Position numbers and translations under genes: made by a program. A DNA stretch of 22,386 nt from Faecalibacterium sp. UBA1360 (GTDB taxonomy: Bacteria > Bacillota > Clostridia > Oscillospirales > Ruminococcaceae), in NCBI GenBank assembly GCA_002306375.1, contig DBRU01000007.1:2454-24839 (forward strand). Direction: 5' to 3'. Shown here piece by piece: positions 14,287-21,615 of the stretch; position 1 is the first letter of the stretch, and each line of letters opens with the position of its first letter. Below the pieces are notes generated by a model. That model did no database searches and was not told where the DNA came from. It saw only the letters and a list, made by a program, of their open reading frames with translations.

Positions 14287-14742
14287 ATGACTGAACGCAA
14301 TACCCCCGTGGCCCTGGCCGCCGATCACGGCGGCTTTGCCCTGAAAGAGGCCATCAAGGCCCACCTGGATGAACGGGGCATCCCGTACACCGATTTCGGC
14401 ACCGACAGCACGGCCAGCTGCGATTACCCCGACCTTGCCGTGCTGGCCTGCGACGCCGTGACCGCCGGGCAGTGCGGCCGGGCGATCCTGTGCTGCGGCA
14501 CCGGCGTGGGCATGTCCATGTGCGCCAACAAGATCCGGGGCATCCGGGCCTGCTGCTGCAGCGACACCTTCAGCGCCGAATTCACCCGCCGCCACAACGA
14601 CGCCAACGCCCTGTGCCTGGGCGGCCGCGTGGTGGGCGAGGGCCTGGCCCTGGCCATCGTGGACCTGTTTTTGGACACCGAGTACGAGGGCGGCCGCCAT
14701 GCCCGCCGGGTGGACAAGATCATGGCGCTGGAAAACCGCTGA
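14287..14742 (+). CDS. rpiB: Ribose-5-phosphate isomerase B
   Basis: This 151-residue RpiB/LacAB-type isomerase interconverts ribose 5-phosphate and ribulose 5-phosphate in the pentose phosphate pathway. AADHGGFALK (11-20) supplies the phosphate/substrate site. Cys70 followed by GTGVGMS (71-77) supplies the catalytic cysteine and anion hole, and His103 in RRHNDAN is the conserved ring-opening histidine. LacA/LacB subunits are less likely because no lac genes are present. It is immediately downstream of tsaB. With upp it links ribose phosphate, and hence PRPP, to uracil salvage. Confidence 0.94.
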   Translation: MTERNTPVALAADHGGFALKEAIKAHLDERGIPYTDFGTDSTASCDYPDLAVLACDAVTAGQCGRAILCCGTGVGMSMCANKIRGIRACCCSDTFSAEFTRRHNDANALCLGGRVVGEGLALAIVDLFLDTEYEGGRHARRVDKIMALENR

Positions 14743-14836
14743 CCCCTGCCCCGCGGCCCAACGGCCGCATGAACCGTATCGTTCGAACTGACGGACAGTT
14801 TGGAGCATAACATCACAAGATGAAGGAGCCACCATT

Positions 14837-15466
14837 ATGAGCGTTGTTGAAATCGTCGATCATCCTCTGATCCAGCATAAGATCAGCCTGCTGCGCGACC
14901 GCAACACCGGCACCAAGGAGTTCCGCGACATGGTCAGCGAAGTGGCCATGCTGCTGTGCTACGAGGCCACCCGCGACCTGCCCACCGAGGAAGTGGAGGT
15001 GGAGACCCCCATCGCCCTGTCCCGCACCAAGGTGCTGGCGGGCCGCAAGCTGGCCCTGGTGCCCATCCTGCGCGCCGGCCTGGGCATGGTGGACGGTATG
15101 CTGAACCTGATCCCCGCCGCCAAGGTGGGCCACATCGGCCTGTACCGCAACGAGGAGACCCTGCAGCCTGTGGAATACTACTGCAAGCTGCCCAAGGACA
15201 TTGCCGAACGCGAAGTGCTGGTGCTGGACCCCATGCTGGCCACCGGCGGCAGCGCCATCGACGCCATCACCCAGATCAAGAAGCGGGGCGCCAAGCACAT
15301 CAAGTTCATCGGCCTGATCGCCGCGCCCGAAGGCATGAACGCCCTGCACCAGGCCCACCCCGACGTGGACATCTACGTGGGAGCCATGGATGAACGCCTG
15401 AACAGCCAGGGCTACATCGTGCCCGGCCTGGGCGACGCGGGCGACCGCATCTTCGGCACCAAGTAA
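14837..15466 (+). CDS. upp: Uracil phosphoribosyltransferase
   Basis: This 209-residue enzyme, the usual size, makes UMP from uracil and PRPP. The PRPP loop DPMLATGGSA is at 131-140, the PILRAGLGMVDG segment at about 76-87, and the uracil-binding GLGDAGDRIFGTK forms the C-terminus. AAGGAG lies 8 bases before the ATG. The 94-base gap to rpiB holds no strong promoter, so the gene may be read from the tsaE promoter. It ends at a strong terminator. Confidence 0.96.
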   Translation: MSVVEIVDHPLIQHKISLLRDRNTGTKEFRDMVSEVAMLLCYEATRDLPTEEVEVETPIALSRTKVLAGRKLALVPILRAGLGMVDGMLNLIPAAKVGHIGLYRNEETLQPVEYYCKLPKDIAEREVLVLDPMLATGGSAIDAITQIKKRGAKHIKFIGLIAAPEGMNALHQAHPDVDIYVGAMDERLNSQGYIVPGLGDAGDRIFGTK

Positions 15467-15481
15467 CTTTACCTTTGCCAG

Positions 15482-15523
15482 CGCCCGCGGCACGCCCCAC
15501 AAGGGATGCCGCGGGCGTTTTTT
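15482..15523 (+). terminator. Terminator after upp
   Basis: CGCCCGCGGCA (15482-15492) pairs perfectly with TGCCGCGGGCG (15507-15517) and is followed by six T residues. It sits only 23 bases before the ATPase start codon, leaving no room for a separate promoter, so the downstream pair may depend on read-through. Confidence 0.9.
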
Positions 15524-15546
15524 CACCATTCGGTATGGGGGACGCC

Positions 15547-16401
15547 ATGATCTACCTGTCCGGTTTCCATTTTGCCAGCGACGCGGCCGAAGCCTGCTTT
15601 TTGGCGGAGTTCAAGCTGACCTGCTACGATTCCTTCTATCCGTTCCAGTTTTTCCCCCAGCGAGGCATGGGCGGGCTGGAATTTGCCGACATCACGATCC
15701 TGTACGGCGGCAACGGGTCGGGCAAGACCACGGCCCTGAACATCATGGCCCAGACCCTGGGCCTGCGCCGGGGCGCGCCCTACAATGCCAGCGACTTTTT
15801 TGCCCCCTATTGCCGGCTGTGCAGCGCCGACACGCTGCATCCCCTGCCCGCCGACAGCTGCATTCTGACCAGCGACGACGTGTTCGATACCATGCTGGAC
15901 CTGCGGGCCATCAACGAGGGGGTGGACCGCCGCCGGCGGAAACTGTTTGAGGAAGTCAAGGAAGCCCGCCATGCCTCCTTCCGCATGAACAGCCTGGAGG
16001 ACTACGACCGCCTGAAACAGATCAGCGCGGCCAGGCGGCAGAGCAACTCCCAGTACGCCCGCCAGCGGGTCATGCCCAACGTGCGCACCCATTCCAACGG
16101 CGAGAGCGCTTACCTGTATTTTACCGAGAAGATCCGCGGCGGCGCGCTGTACCTGCTGGACGAGCCTGAAAACAGCCTGTCGCCCCAGCGCCAGCTGATG
16201 CTGGCCGAGTTTTTGCAGCAGTCGGCCCGGTTTTACGGCAGCCAATTCGTGCTGTCCACCCATTCGCCCTTTTTGCTGGCCATGCCCGGCGCCCGGGTCT
16301 ATGACCTGGACAGCGATCCCGTGCGGCCTAGGCGCTGGACCGAACTGGAAAACGTGCGCGCCTGGCACGACTTTTTCAAAGCCCATGAGGAGGAATTCTG
16401 A
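15547..16401 (+). CDS. AAA/ABC-type ATPase (COG3910-like)
   Basis: This 284-residue soluble ATPase has an ABC-like P-loop. Walker A is GGNGSGKT (54-61), THSNGESA resembles the ABC signature, YLLDEPENSL is Walker B with the catalytic Glu, and STHSPFLL is the switch histidine region. Such stand-alone predicted ATPases have no settled function; some relatives belong to defence or repair systems. The ATG at 15547 follows GGGG at a good distance; the ATG at 15535 lacks a ribosome binding site. Its stop codon overlaps the start codon of the pentapeptide-repeat gene (TGATG), so the two are translationally coupled. Expression probably depends on read-through of the upp terminator. Confidence 0.85.
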   Translation: MIYLSGFHFASDAAEACFLAEFKLTCYDSFYPFQFFPQRGMGGLEFADITILYGGNGSGKTTALNIMAQTLGLRRGAPYNASDFFAPYCRLCSADTLHPLPADSCILTSDDVFDTMLDLRAINEGVDRRRRKLFEEVKEARHASFRMNSLEDYDRLKQISAARRQSNSQYARQRVMPNVRTHSNGESAYLYFTEKIRGGALYLLDEPENSLSPQRQLMLAEFLQQSARFYGSQFVLSTHSPFLLAMPGARVYDLDSDPVRPRRWTELENVRAWHDFFKAHEEEF

Positions 16402-16985
16402 TGCCCGCCCGTCCCCTGCGCCAGGGCGAGACCCTGGCCGGCTTTGACCCCGGCGCCGCCTTGTGCGACACCGATTTTGTGGACTGCACCTTTGAAAACT
16501 GCCGCTGGGACGGCGTGCGGGTGCGAAATTGCAGTTTTTCGGGCTGCCGGTTCCGGCACTGCCAGCTGGCCGGGGTGGTGTTCAGCTTTTGCCGCATGCG
16601 GGACGCCGACTTTGACGGCTGCGCCATCCGGGGCGTGGCCTGGGGCGGCTTGCAGGGACGCAGCGCCGTGGGCCGCATTTTTGCCCGGCTGCACCGCTGC
16701 GTGCTGCGCTACAACGAGTTCGCGGGCATGGGGCTGGCGGGGTTCGATTTTTCCGACTGCGAAATGCTGGAATGCGTGTTCGACGACTGCAAGCTCACGG
16801 GGGCGAATTTCCGCGGCGCGCCGCTGGGCCGCACCACCTTTACCCGGTGCGACCTGCAAAAGGCCGATTTCCGGGACGCCCAGGGGTACGCCATCGACCC
16901 CGCCGCCAACAAGATGAAGGACGCACGGTTCAGCTTTCCCGACGTGGTGGCCCTGCTGGACGCCAGCGGCATCCGCATTGAATAA
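16401..16985 (+). CDS. Pentapeptide-repeat protein
   Basis: This 194-residue protein is largely made of A(D/N)(L/F)xx-type pentapeptide repeats (about 20-165), which should fold into a right-handed quadrilateral beta-helix. It is rich in Cys at regular five-residue spacing (for example DCTFENCRW and NCSFSGCRFRHC). Qnr and MfpA, which mimic DNA and protect gyrase, share this fold, but nothing here proves such a role. The gene overlaps the ATPase gene by one base. It ends at a bidirectional terminator. Confidence 0.85.
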   Translation: MPARPLRQGETLAGFDPGAALCDTDFVDCTFENCRWDGVRVRNCSFSGCRFRHCQLAGVVFSFCRMRDADFDGCAIRGVAWGGLQGRSAVGRIFARLHRCVLRYNEFAGMGLAGFDFSDCEMLECVFDDCKLTGANFRGAPLGRTTFTRCDLQKADFRDAQGYAIDPAANKMKDARFSFPDVVALLDASGIRIE

Positions 16986-16988
16986 AAT

Positions 16989-17033
16989 GAAAAGCGGCCC
17001 GGCCGGGGAAAGCTCTCCCCTGCCGGGCCGTTT
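16989..17033. terminator. Bidirectional terminator between the pentapeptide gene and yggS
   Basis: An imperfect 15-base stem (16995-17009 with 17016-17030) lies between convergent genes. The plus strand continues TTTGCGG and the minus strand CTTTTCATTTT, so it works better for yggS. Confidence 0.8.
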
Positions 17034-17041
17034 GCGGTCTG

Positions 17042-17761
17042 TCAGGCGTGGCGGGAATAGTCCCGCGCGCCGTAGATGGCCGTGCCGATGCGCACGATGG
17101 TGGCGCCTTCCCGGATGGCGGCCTCATAGTCGCCGCTCATGCCCATGGACAGCACGTCCAGTTCGGGGCCGTACCGGGCCGACGCTTTGGCCAGCAGTTC
17201 CCGCATGCGGGCGAAAAAGGCCCGGGTCTCGGCTTCGCCGGCGTCGGCGGGCGGGATGGCCATGAGCCCCCGCACCCGCAGATGCGCCCGGGCGGCGGCC
17301 TGTTCCAGCAAGGCGTCCAGGCCGGACTCGTCCACGCCGCTCTTGCTCTGTTCGCCGCCGATGTTGACTTCCAGCAAAATGTCCTGCCGAAGGTCCAGGT
17401 TGGCGGCGGCGCGGTCGATCTTGTCCAGCAGGCGCACGCTGTCCACGCTCTGGATCAGGGCGGCCCGGCCCACCACCTTGTTGACCTTGTTGGTCTGCAA
17501 ATGGCCGATGAAATGCCCGGGTTTGCCGTGGTAGGCCCCGGCGTCGGTCTTTTCCACCAGTTCCTGCACGTGATTCTCGCCGAACAGGTCGATGGGCAGA
17601 TCGGCGCTGGCGCGCACTTCCTCCACCGTGCGGGTCTTGCAGGCGGCGCACAGCAGCACTTCGGCGGGGTCGCGGCCGGCGGCGCGGGCCGCGTCGGCCA
17701 TGCGCTGGCGGATGTCCGCCACGCGCTGGGCCATGGCGGCGGTGTATTGGGAATCAAGCAT
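17042..17761 (-). CDS. yggS: Pyridoxal phosphate homeostasis protein (YggS/PLPBP)
   Basis: This 239-residue TIM-barrel protein binds pyridoxal 5'-phosphate and keeps the free cofactor pool in balance. The PLP lysine is Lys42 in LLCAACKTRTVEEV. FGENHVQELVEK, HFIGHLQTNKV, LEVNIGGEQSKSG and LSMGMSGDYEAAI are family hallmarks. The ATG at 17761 is preceded by AGGAGAGG, which overlaps the end of ywlG. In many Firmicutes yggS sits with sepF/ylm genes, but here it is paired with ywlG. Confidence 0.95.
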   Translation of the reverse strand: MLDSQYTAAMAQRVADIRQRMADAARAAGRDPAEVLLCAACKTRTVEEVRASADLPIDLFGENHVQELVEKTDAGAYHGKPGHFIGHLQTNKVNKVVGRAALIQSVDSVRLLDKIDRAAANLDLRQDILLEVNIGGEQSKSGVDESGLDALLEQAAARAHLRVRGLMAIPPADAGEAETRAFFARMRELLAKASARYGPELDVLSMGMSGDYEAAIREGATIVRIGTAIYGARDYSRHA

Positions 17762-17766
17762 GGATG

Positions 17767-18342
17767 TCACCTCTCCTGGGTCTGGTAGACGGCGCGGGCG
17801 CCGCCGATGTAGGGCGGGCGGGTGCGGGCGCACAAAATGTGGGCGCAGCCGATGTGGTCCAGGCTCAGCCGGACCGGCACCGCCACCCGGCGCAGGTGCA
17901 TGCCGATGAGCGTGCCGCCGATGTCCAGCCCGGCCCCGGCCCGGATGCTCTCCACCAAAACGGGGTCGTCGAAGGCCCGCCAGCAGCTGGTGGCCCAGCT
18001 GCCCCCGGCGTGGGGCTGGGGCAGGGCGTTGACCTCGGTCAGGCCGTGGCGCAGCAAAGCCGCGCGCTCCACCACCAGGGCGCGGTTGAGATGCTCGCAG
18101 CACTGGGCGGCCAGATACAGCCCCCGGGCGCGCACCGCCGGCAAGACCGCATCCAGCACCGCCGCGGCGGCGTCCATGCTGCTGTCCTTGCCGATGTGCC
18201 CGCCCACGATCTCGCTGCTGGAACAGCCCACCACAAACAGGTCCCCTTCCCGCAGGGCCGCGGCGTCCAAAAGCTCGGTCACAGCGCGGCGGGCCTGGTC
18301 GGTGATGAGGGCGGCGTCAAACGTGCAATGAGTGTCGGTCAT
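17767..18342 (-). CDS. ywlG: UPF0340/TIGR01440 family protein (YwlG-like)
   Basis: This 191-residue protein has family stretches GCSSSEIVGGHIGKDSS (about 40-56), QCCEHLNRALVVE and the GLDIGGTLIGMHLRRVAVPVR region. The family occurs in Firmicutes and its function is unsettled. The ATG at 18342 has GAAGGG upstream; the in-frame extension to 18414 crosses the promoter and is rejected. yggS begins 5 bases after the stop codon, so the pair is one operon. Confidence 0.9.
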   Translation of the reverse strand: MTDTHCTFDAALITDQARRAVTELLDAAALREGDLFVVGCSSSEIVGGHIGKDSSMDAAAAVLDAVLPAVRARGLYLAAQCCEHLNRALVVERAALLRHGLTEVNALPQPHAGGSWATSCWRAFDDPVLVESIRAGAGLDIGGTLIGMHLRRVAVPVRLSLDHIGCAHILCARTRPPYIGGARAVYQTQER

Positions 18343-18368
18343 AAAAGTCCCTTCTTTCTGCAAGGTCC

Positions 18369-18396
18369 AGTATACCACAAAACCCGGCGGGGGCAA
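18369..18396 (-). promoter_or_regulatory. Extended -10 promoter of ywlG-yggS
   Basis: On the minus strand TGGTATACT gives a good extended -10 (18369-18374). TTGCCC lies about 16 bases upstream as a -35. It is close to the ywlG start. Confidence 0.7.
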
Positions 18397-18411
18397 AGCG
18401 GTCCCGCACAA

Positions 18412-18443
18412 CACAAAAGCCCGCTTTGCAGCGGGCTTTTGTG
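18412..18443 (-). terminator. Orphan terminator between the ncRNA promoter and ywlG
   Basis: CACAAAAGCCCGCT (18412-18425) and AGCGGGCTTTTGTG (18430-18443) form a perfect 14-bp stem with a 4-base loop. The T4 run lies at the base of the 3' arm, followed on the minus strand by TTGTG. No protein gene runs into it from either side. It is nearly symmetrical and could stop transcripts in both directions. Confidence 0.75.
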
Positions 18444-18492
18444 CATAGAGGGGTGGGAAAGTATATAAAGGTCAGTGAATGTCTTGATTTCG
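18412..18492 (-). ncRNA. Candidate small RNA or ywlG leader
   Basis: A consensus promoter on the minus strand would start a transcript near 18492 that meets the perfect hairpin terminator about 50 bases later, giving an RNA of about 80 bases with no plausible coding frame. It matches no RNA family I recognise. The alternative is that it is an attenuated leader for ywlG, which also has its own promoter further downstream. Confidence 0.45.
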
Positions 18493-18498
18493 GTTCTT

Positions 18499-18526
18499 AT
18501 TATACAAATTTTTGCTGAATTGTCAA
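18499..18526 (-). promoter_or_regulatory. Perfect-hexamer promoter with no adjacent protein gene
   Basis: On the minus strand TTGACA (18521-18526) and TATAAT (18499-18504) are both perfect and 16 bases apart, in a locally AT-rich stretch. It points towards the orphan terminator and ywlG. Confidence 0.85.
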
Positions 18527-18535
18527 ACGGGCATC

Positions 18536-18564
18536 TTGTAATTTTGTTTTCTTTTTATTATAAT
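18536..18564 (+). promoter_or_regulatory. Promoter of the AsnC-type regulator operon
   Basis: TTGTAA (18536-18541) and TATAAT (18559-18564) are separated by 17 bases. The predicted leader of about 137 bases contains a small GTTCCG/CGGAAC hairpin (about 18629-18645) followed by a T-rich run. An imperfectly placed GTGCG/CGCAC inverted pair near 18668-18692 may be an operator. Confidence 0.8.
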
Positions 18565-18707
18565 GAGCCCGGAAACACTTTATTTAATTCAGCCGCGCAG
18601 GGAAAACGCCCCGTCGTCGGCCCTCGTTGTTCCGCACAACGGAACTTTTCCTTCATTTTATTTTTTTGTGCGCATTGAACAAAACACGCACGGCAAGGGG
18701 GCATCTT

Positions 18708-19136
18708 ATGGACGAACTGGACCGAAAAATCATACAGCTGATGCAGCGCAATGCCCGCATGCCGGTCAAGGAGATCGCCCAGCAGATCAATCTGACCAGC
18801 CCCGCGGTGTCCAGCCGCATCCACCGCCTGGAACAGGAGGGGGTCATCGGCGGATACACGGTGCTTTTGCACCGGCCGGACGAGTCCAACCGGGTACAGG
18901 CGCTGGTGTCGGTGCAGACGAACCCCGACGCCCGGGACGACTTCGTGAACCTGATGCACAGCGAGCCCGACGTGCTGCAATGCTACCGGGTGACCGGCGT
19001 GTACAACTTTACCGTCAAGGTCAGCTGCGCCGGCATCGAGGAGCTGGAGCACCTGCTGACCAAGCTGCAAAAACTGGGCACCACCAACACCCAGATCATT
19101 CTGGCCACCCAGCTGGACCGCCAGCTGGGCGTTTGA
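18708..19136 (+). CDS. Lrp/AsnC family transcriptional regulator
   Basis: This 142-residue regulator has an N-terminal helix-turn-helix (MDELDRKIIQLMQRNARMPVKEIA onward, recognition region about 29-45, SPAVSSRIHRLEQEGVIGGY) and a C-terminal AsnC/RAM ligand domain (about 65-135). Such proteins sense amino acids. The ligand cannot be read from the sequence. The ATG at 18708 is preceded by AAGGGG. It may be co-transcribed with the zinc-ribbon and glycosyltransferase genes that follow with gaps of 26 and 15 bases. Confidence 0.93.
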   Translation: MDELDRKIIQLMQRNARMPVKEIAQQINLTSPAVSSRIHRLEQEGVIGGYTVLLHRPDESNRVQALVSVQTNPDARDDFVNLMHSEPDVLQCYRVTGVYNFTVKVSCAGIEELEHLLTKLQKLGTTNTQIILATQLDRQLGV

Positions 19137-19162
19137 ACGGCCGGAAAGGAGAGCGTAACCCC

Positions 19163-19600
19163 ATGACATTTTGTTCCCATTGCGGCCTTTTGCTGCCCGC
19201 CGGCAGCACGGTCTGCCCCCGCTGCGGCGCGCCGGCCCCCGCGCCGGCCCCCGCGCCCCCGGCCCAAGGGCCCGTGTACGACCGGGCCGGCAAGACGGCC
19301 AGCCCACTGCCAAACGCAGGTCCCACCGCCGGCGTTCGCTACGAGGATACGTCGGCGCCGCGGGTGACCACCGCCGAATATTTTTTGATGCTGACGGTGT
19401 TTTTGGTCCCCTTTGCGGGGCTGATCCCCATGCTGTACTGGTCGCTGAGCGAGCGCACGGCCCCCGAACGCCGGCACCTGGCCCGCGCCTACCTGCTGCG
19501 CACGCTGCTGGTGTCGGCGCTGGTGCTGGTGGCGGCGGTGGTCTTTGCGGTATTCATGCAGATCAGCTACAACACCATGCTGTACCGCTATTTTTACTGA
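19163..19600 (+). CDS. Zinc-ribbon membrane protein
   Basis: This 145-residue protein starts with a zinc ribbon (Cys4, Cys7, Cys18, Cys21 in CSHCG and CPRCG), followed by an Ala/Pro-rich linker (about 23-50) and two membrane helices (about 72-92 and 111-133). The function is unknown; proteins of this design are common in clostridia. AAAGGAGAG precedes the ATG. It lies between an AsnC-type regulator and a glycosyltransferase on the same strand. Confidence 0.85.
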   Translation: MTFCSHCGLLLPAGSTVCPRCGAPAPAPAPAPPAQGPVYDRAGKTASPLPNAGPTAGVRYEDTSAPRVTTAEYFLMLTVFLVPFAGLIPMLYWSLSERTAPERRHLARAYLLRTLLVSALVLVAAVVFAVFMQISYNTMLYRYFY

Positions 19601-19615
19601 GAAAGGGGCTTTGCC

Positions 19616-20605
19616 GTGAAAGCGAGCGTCATCATCCCCAACCTGAACGGCGCGGGCTGGCTGCGGGATTCCATCGAATCGGTCTGGGCCCAGACCGAAA
19701 GGGATTTTGAGCTGATCGTCATTGACAACGGCTCAAAGGACGAAAGCCTGGACATCGCCCGCAGCTACCGGGGCCGGGACCGCTATACCCTGATCGAGAA
19801 CGAGACCAACACCGGGTTTTCCCACGCGGTGAACCAGGGCATCGCCATCGCCAAGGGCGAGTATGTGGCCCTGTTCAACAACGACGCCTTTGCCGAGCCG
19901 GACTGGCTGGCCGAACTGATCAGGGCCGCCGAGACCGACCCCCGGATCTTTGCGGTGTCCAGCCTGATGCTGCGCTACTACGAGCCCGAACTGGCCGACG
20001 ACGCCGGCGACTATGTGACGCTGCTGGGCTTTGCCTGCAAGCGGGGCGACGGGCTCAGGGCCAGCCGCTACCAGAAACCCTGCCGCATCTTTTCGGCCTG
20101 CGGCGGCGCGGCGCTGTACCGCAAGAGCATCCTGGACGAGATCGGCGTGTTTGACGAGACCTTCTTCGCCTATTACGAGGACGTGGACCTGAGCTGGCGG
20201 GGCAACAACTTCGGCTACAAGAACGTGTACTGCCCCACCGCCCGCTGCCGCCACATCTGCGGCGCCACCACCGGCGCGGTGCGCTACAACCCGTTCAAGA
20301 GCATCCAGAGCGGACGCAACAGCATTCTGCTGCCTTACAAGAACATGCCCGCCGCCATGCTGGTGTTGAACATCCTGCCCCTGACGCTGGGGTATCTGCT
20401 GAAAGTGCTGATGTTCCGCCTGCGGGGGTTCGGCGGCGACTACGCCAAGGGTTTTGCCGAGGCCCGGGCCGTTTTGCCCAAGGTCAACAAACCACGCTTT
20501 TACTGGCGCAACCTGCCCAATTACATCTGGGTGGAAGGCAGCCTGATCGTGGGGCTGCTGCGCTACGCCGTCTACCGTGTGCAGCGCGCTTTGAAGATCA
20601 CCTGA
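19616..20605 (+). CDS. Glycosyltransferase family 2 (rhamnosyltransferase-like)
   Basis: This 329-residue GT-A enzyme probably transfers a sugar from a nucleotide donor to a surface polysaccharide or rhamnan. It begins VKASVIIPNLNG, with IVIDNGS (34-40), the metal-binding NND (88-90) and the ED pair in AYYEDVDLSWR (catalytic-base region, 188-189). A C-terminal hydrophobic segment (about 243-266) suggests membrane association. The start is GTG at 19616, preceded by GAAAGGGG. It ends before a 20-bp hairpin terminator. The acceptor is unknown, and no other polysaccharide genes are nearby. Confidence 0.9.
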   Translation: MKASVIIPNLNGAGWLRDSIESVWAQTERDFELIVIDNGSKDESLDIARSYRGRDRYTLIENETNTGFSHAVNQGIAIAKGEYVALFNNDAFAEPDWLAELIRAAETDPRIFAVSSLMLRYYEPELADDAGDYVTLLGFACKRGDGLRASRYQKPCRIFSACGGAALYRKSILDEIGVFDETFFAYYEDVDLSWRGNNFGYKNVYCPTARCRHICGATTGAVRYNPFKSIQSGRNSILLPYKNMPAAMLVLNILPLTLGYLLKVLMFRLRGFGGDYAKGFAEARAVLPKVNKPRFYWRNLPNYIWVEGSLIVGLLRYAVYRVQRALKIT

Positions 20606-20616
20606 CAAAAATACAG

Positions 20617-20660
20617 AAAAGGGCCCCCGCCCGTGCCTGCGCACGGGCGGGGGCCCTTTT
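20617..20660. terminator. 20-bp bidirectional terminator
   Basis: 20617-20636 and 20641-20660 are perfect inverted arms (loop CTGC) ending in A4 and T4. It separates the convergent glycosyltransferase and YitT-type genes. Confidence 0.9.
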
Positions 20661-20665
20661 GGGGT

Positions 20666-21535
20666 TCAGGAGGTTTCTTCGGTGTTGCCCAAAACCAGGC
20701 GGCGGAAGCCTTCGCCCTGGACCTCGTTGGCCTGGAGCATGACCGTGAAGCTGCCGGGATCCAGCACCTTGAGCTCCTTTTCGATCTCATACAGCTGCTT
20801 GGCGCTGCAGGCGCAGAGCACCACGTCCCGGGGGTCCTGGCGGAAGCCGCCGTAGCCCTTGAGGATCGTGGAGCCCCGGTCCACCTTGCGCAGGATGGCG
20901 TCGCTGACCGCGGGGCCGTCGTCGGTGACGATGAGGGCGAACATACAGGCGTTGAAGCCCAGCATCATGCGGTTGATGATGTAGGAGGCCAAAAAGTTGA
21001 GGATCAGGCCGTAGATGATGGCGTCCACGTCCCGGAACACCAGCCCGTTGGCCAGAATGACCGCCATGGCCGCGCCGAAGGTCAGGTTGCCGAAGGGCAT
21101 GTGGGGGTGCTTGACCTTGATGGCCATGGTGATGAAGTCCATGCCGCCGGTGCTGGAGTTCTGCATATAGATCAAGGCGTCCCCGATGCCGCTGATGACG
21201 CCGCCGCACACGGCCGCCAGCAGACGGTCGCCGGAATAGACAGGCAAGGCGGGCAGTACCCAGTCGGTGAACAGGGCGAACAGCACCATGCACCGCACGC
21301 TGCGCAGGAAAAAGTCCCGCCCCAGCAGCTTGTAGCACAAAAGCACGATGGGCACGTTGAGCAAAATGTTGGAGATACCGATGGGCATGCCGAACAGGTG
21401 GTACAAAATGGCGCCCACGCCGGCCACGCCGGTCACCGGCACCTGGGCCACCACGGCGAAGGAGTAGGTGCCCAGCGCCGAGATGAAGCAGCCCAGCACT
21501 TCCAGCAAGAGATTTTTGAAGCGGTTGTCGGTCAT
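20666..21535 (-). CDS. YitT family membrane protein (DUF161 + DUF2179)
   Basis: This 289-residue protein has about five or six membrane helices (about 8-200), with GTYSFAVVAQVPVTGVAGVGAIL and the NSSTGGMDFI segment that marks the YitT family, and a cytoplasmic DUF2179 domain (about 205-285). The function is unknown. The ATG at 21535 follows AAAGGGG; the longer frame to 21592 would overlap the preceding terminator. No clear promoter is visible between that terminator and the start. Confidence 0.9.
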   Translation of the reverse strand: MTDNRFKNLLLEVLGCFISALGTYSFAVVAQVPVTGVAGVGAILYHLFGMPIGISNILLNVPIVLLCYKLLGRDFFLRSVRCMVLFALFTDWVLPALPVYSGDRLLAAVCGGVISGIGDALIYMQNSSTGGMDFITMAIKVKHPHMPFGNLTFGAAMAVILANGLVFRDVDAIIYGLILNFLASYIINRMMLGFNACMFALIVTDDGPAVSDAILRKVDRGSTILKGYGGFRQDPRDVVLCACSAKQLYEIEKELKVLDPGSFTVMLQANEVQGEGFRRLVLGNTEETS

Positions 21536-21576
21536 AGTGTCCCCTTTCAGAAATGGTTCCCGGATGGCAGGCAAAC

Positions 21577-21602
21577 AAAAAAGGCGGCGCATGCACGCCG
21601 CC
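21577..21602 (-). terminator. Terminator of the partial secreted-protein gene
   Basis: On the minus strand GGCGGCG pairs with CGCCGCC (loop TGCATG) and is followed by six U residues, just after the stop codon. Confidence 0.9.
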
Positions 21603-21615
21603 CGGCCGCGTTTCG

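Noticed and set aside
18475..18678. 67-codon plus-strand frame in the AT-rich intergenic region
   Set aside because: It starts with GTG, lacks a convincing ribosome binding site, and runs across the AsnC promoter.
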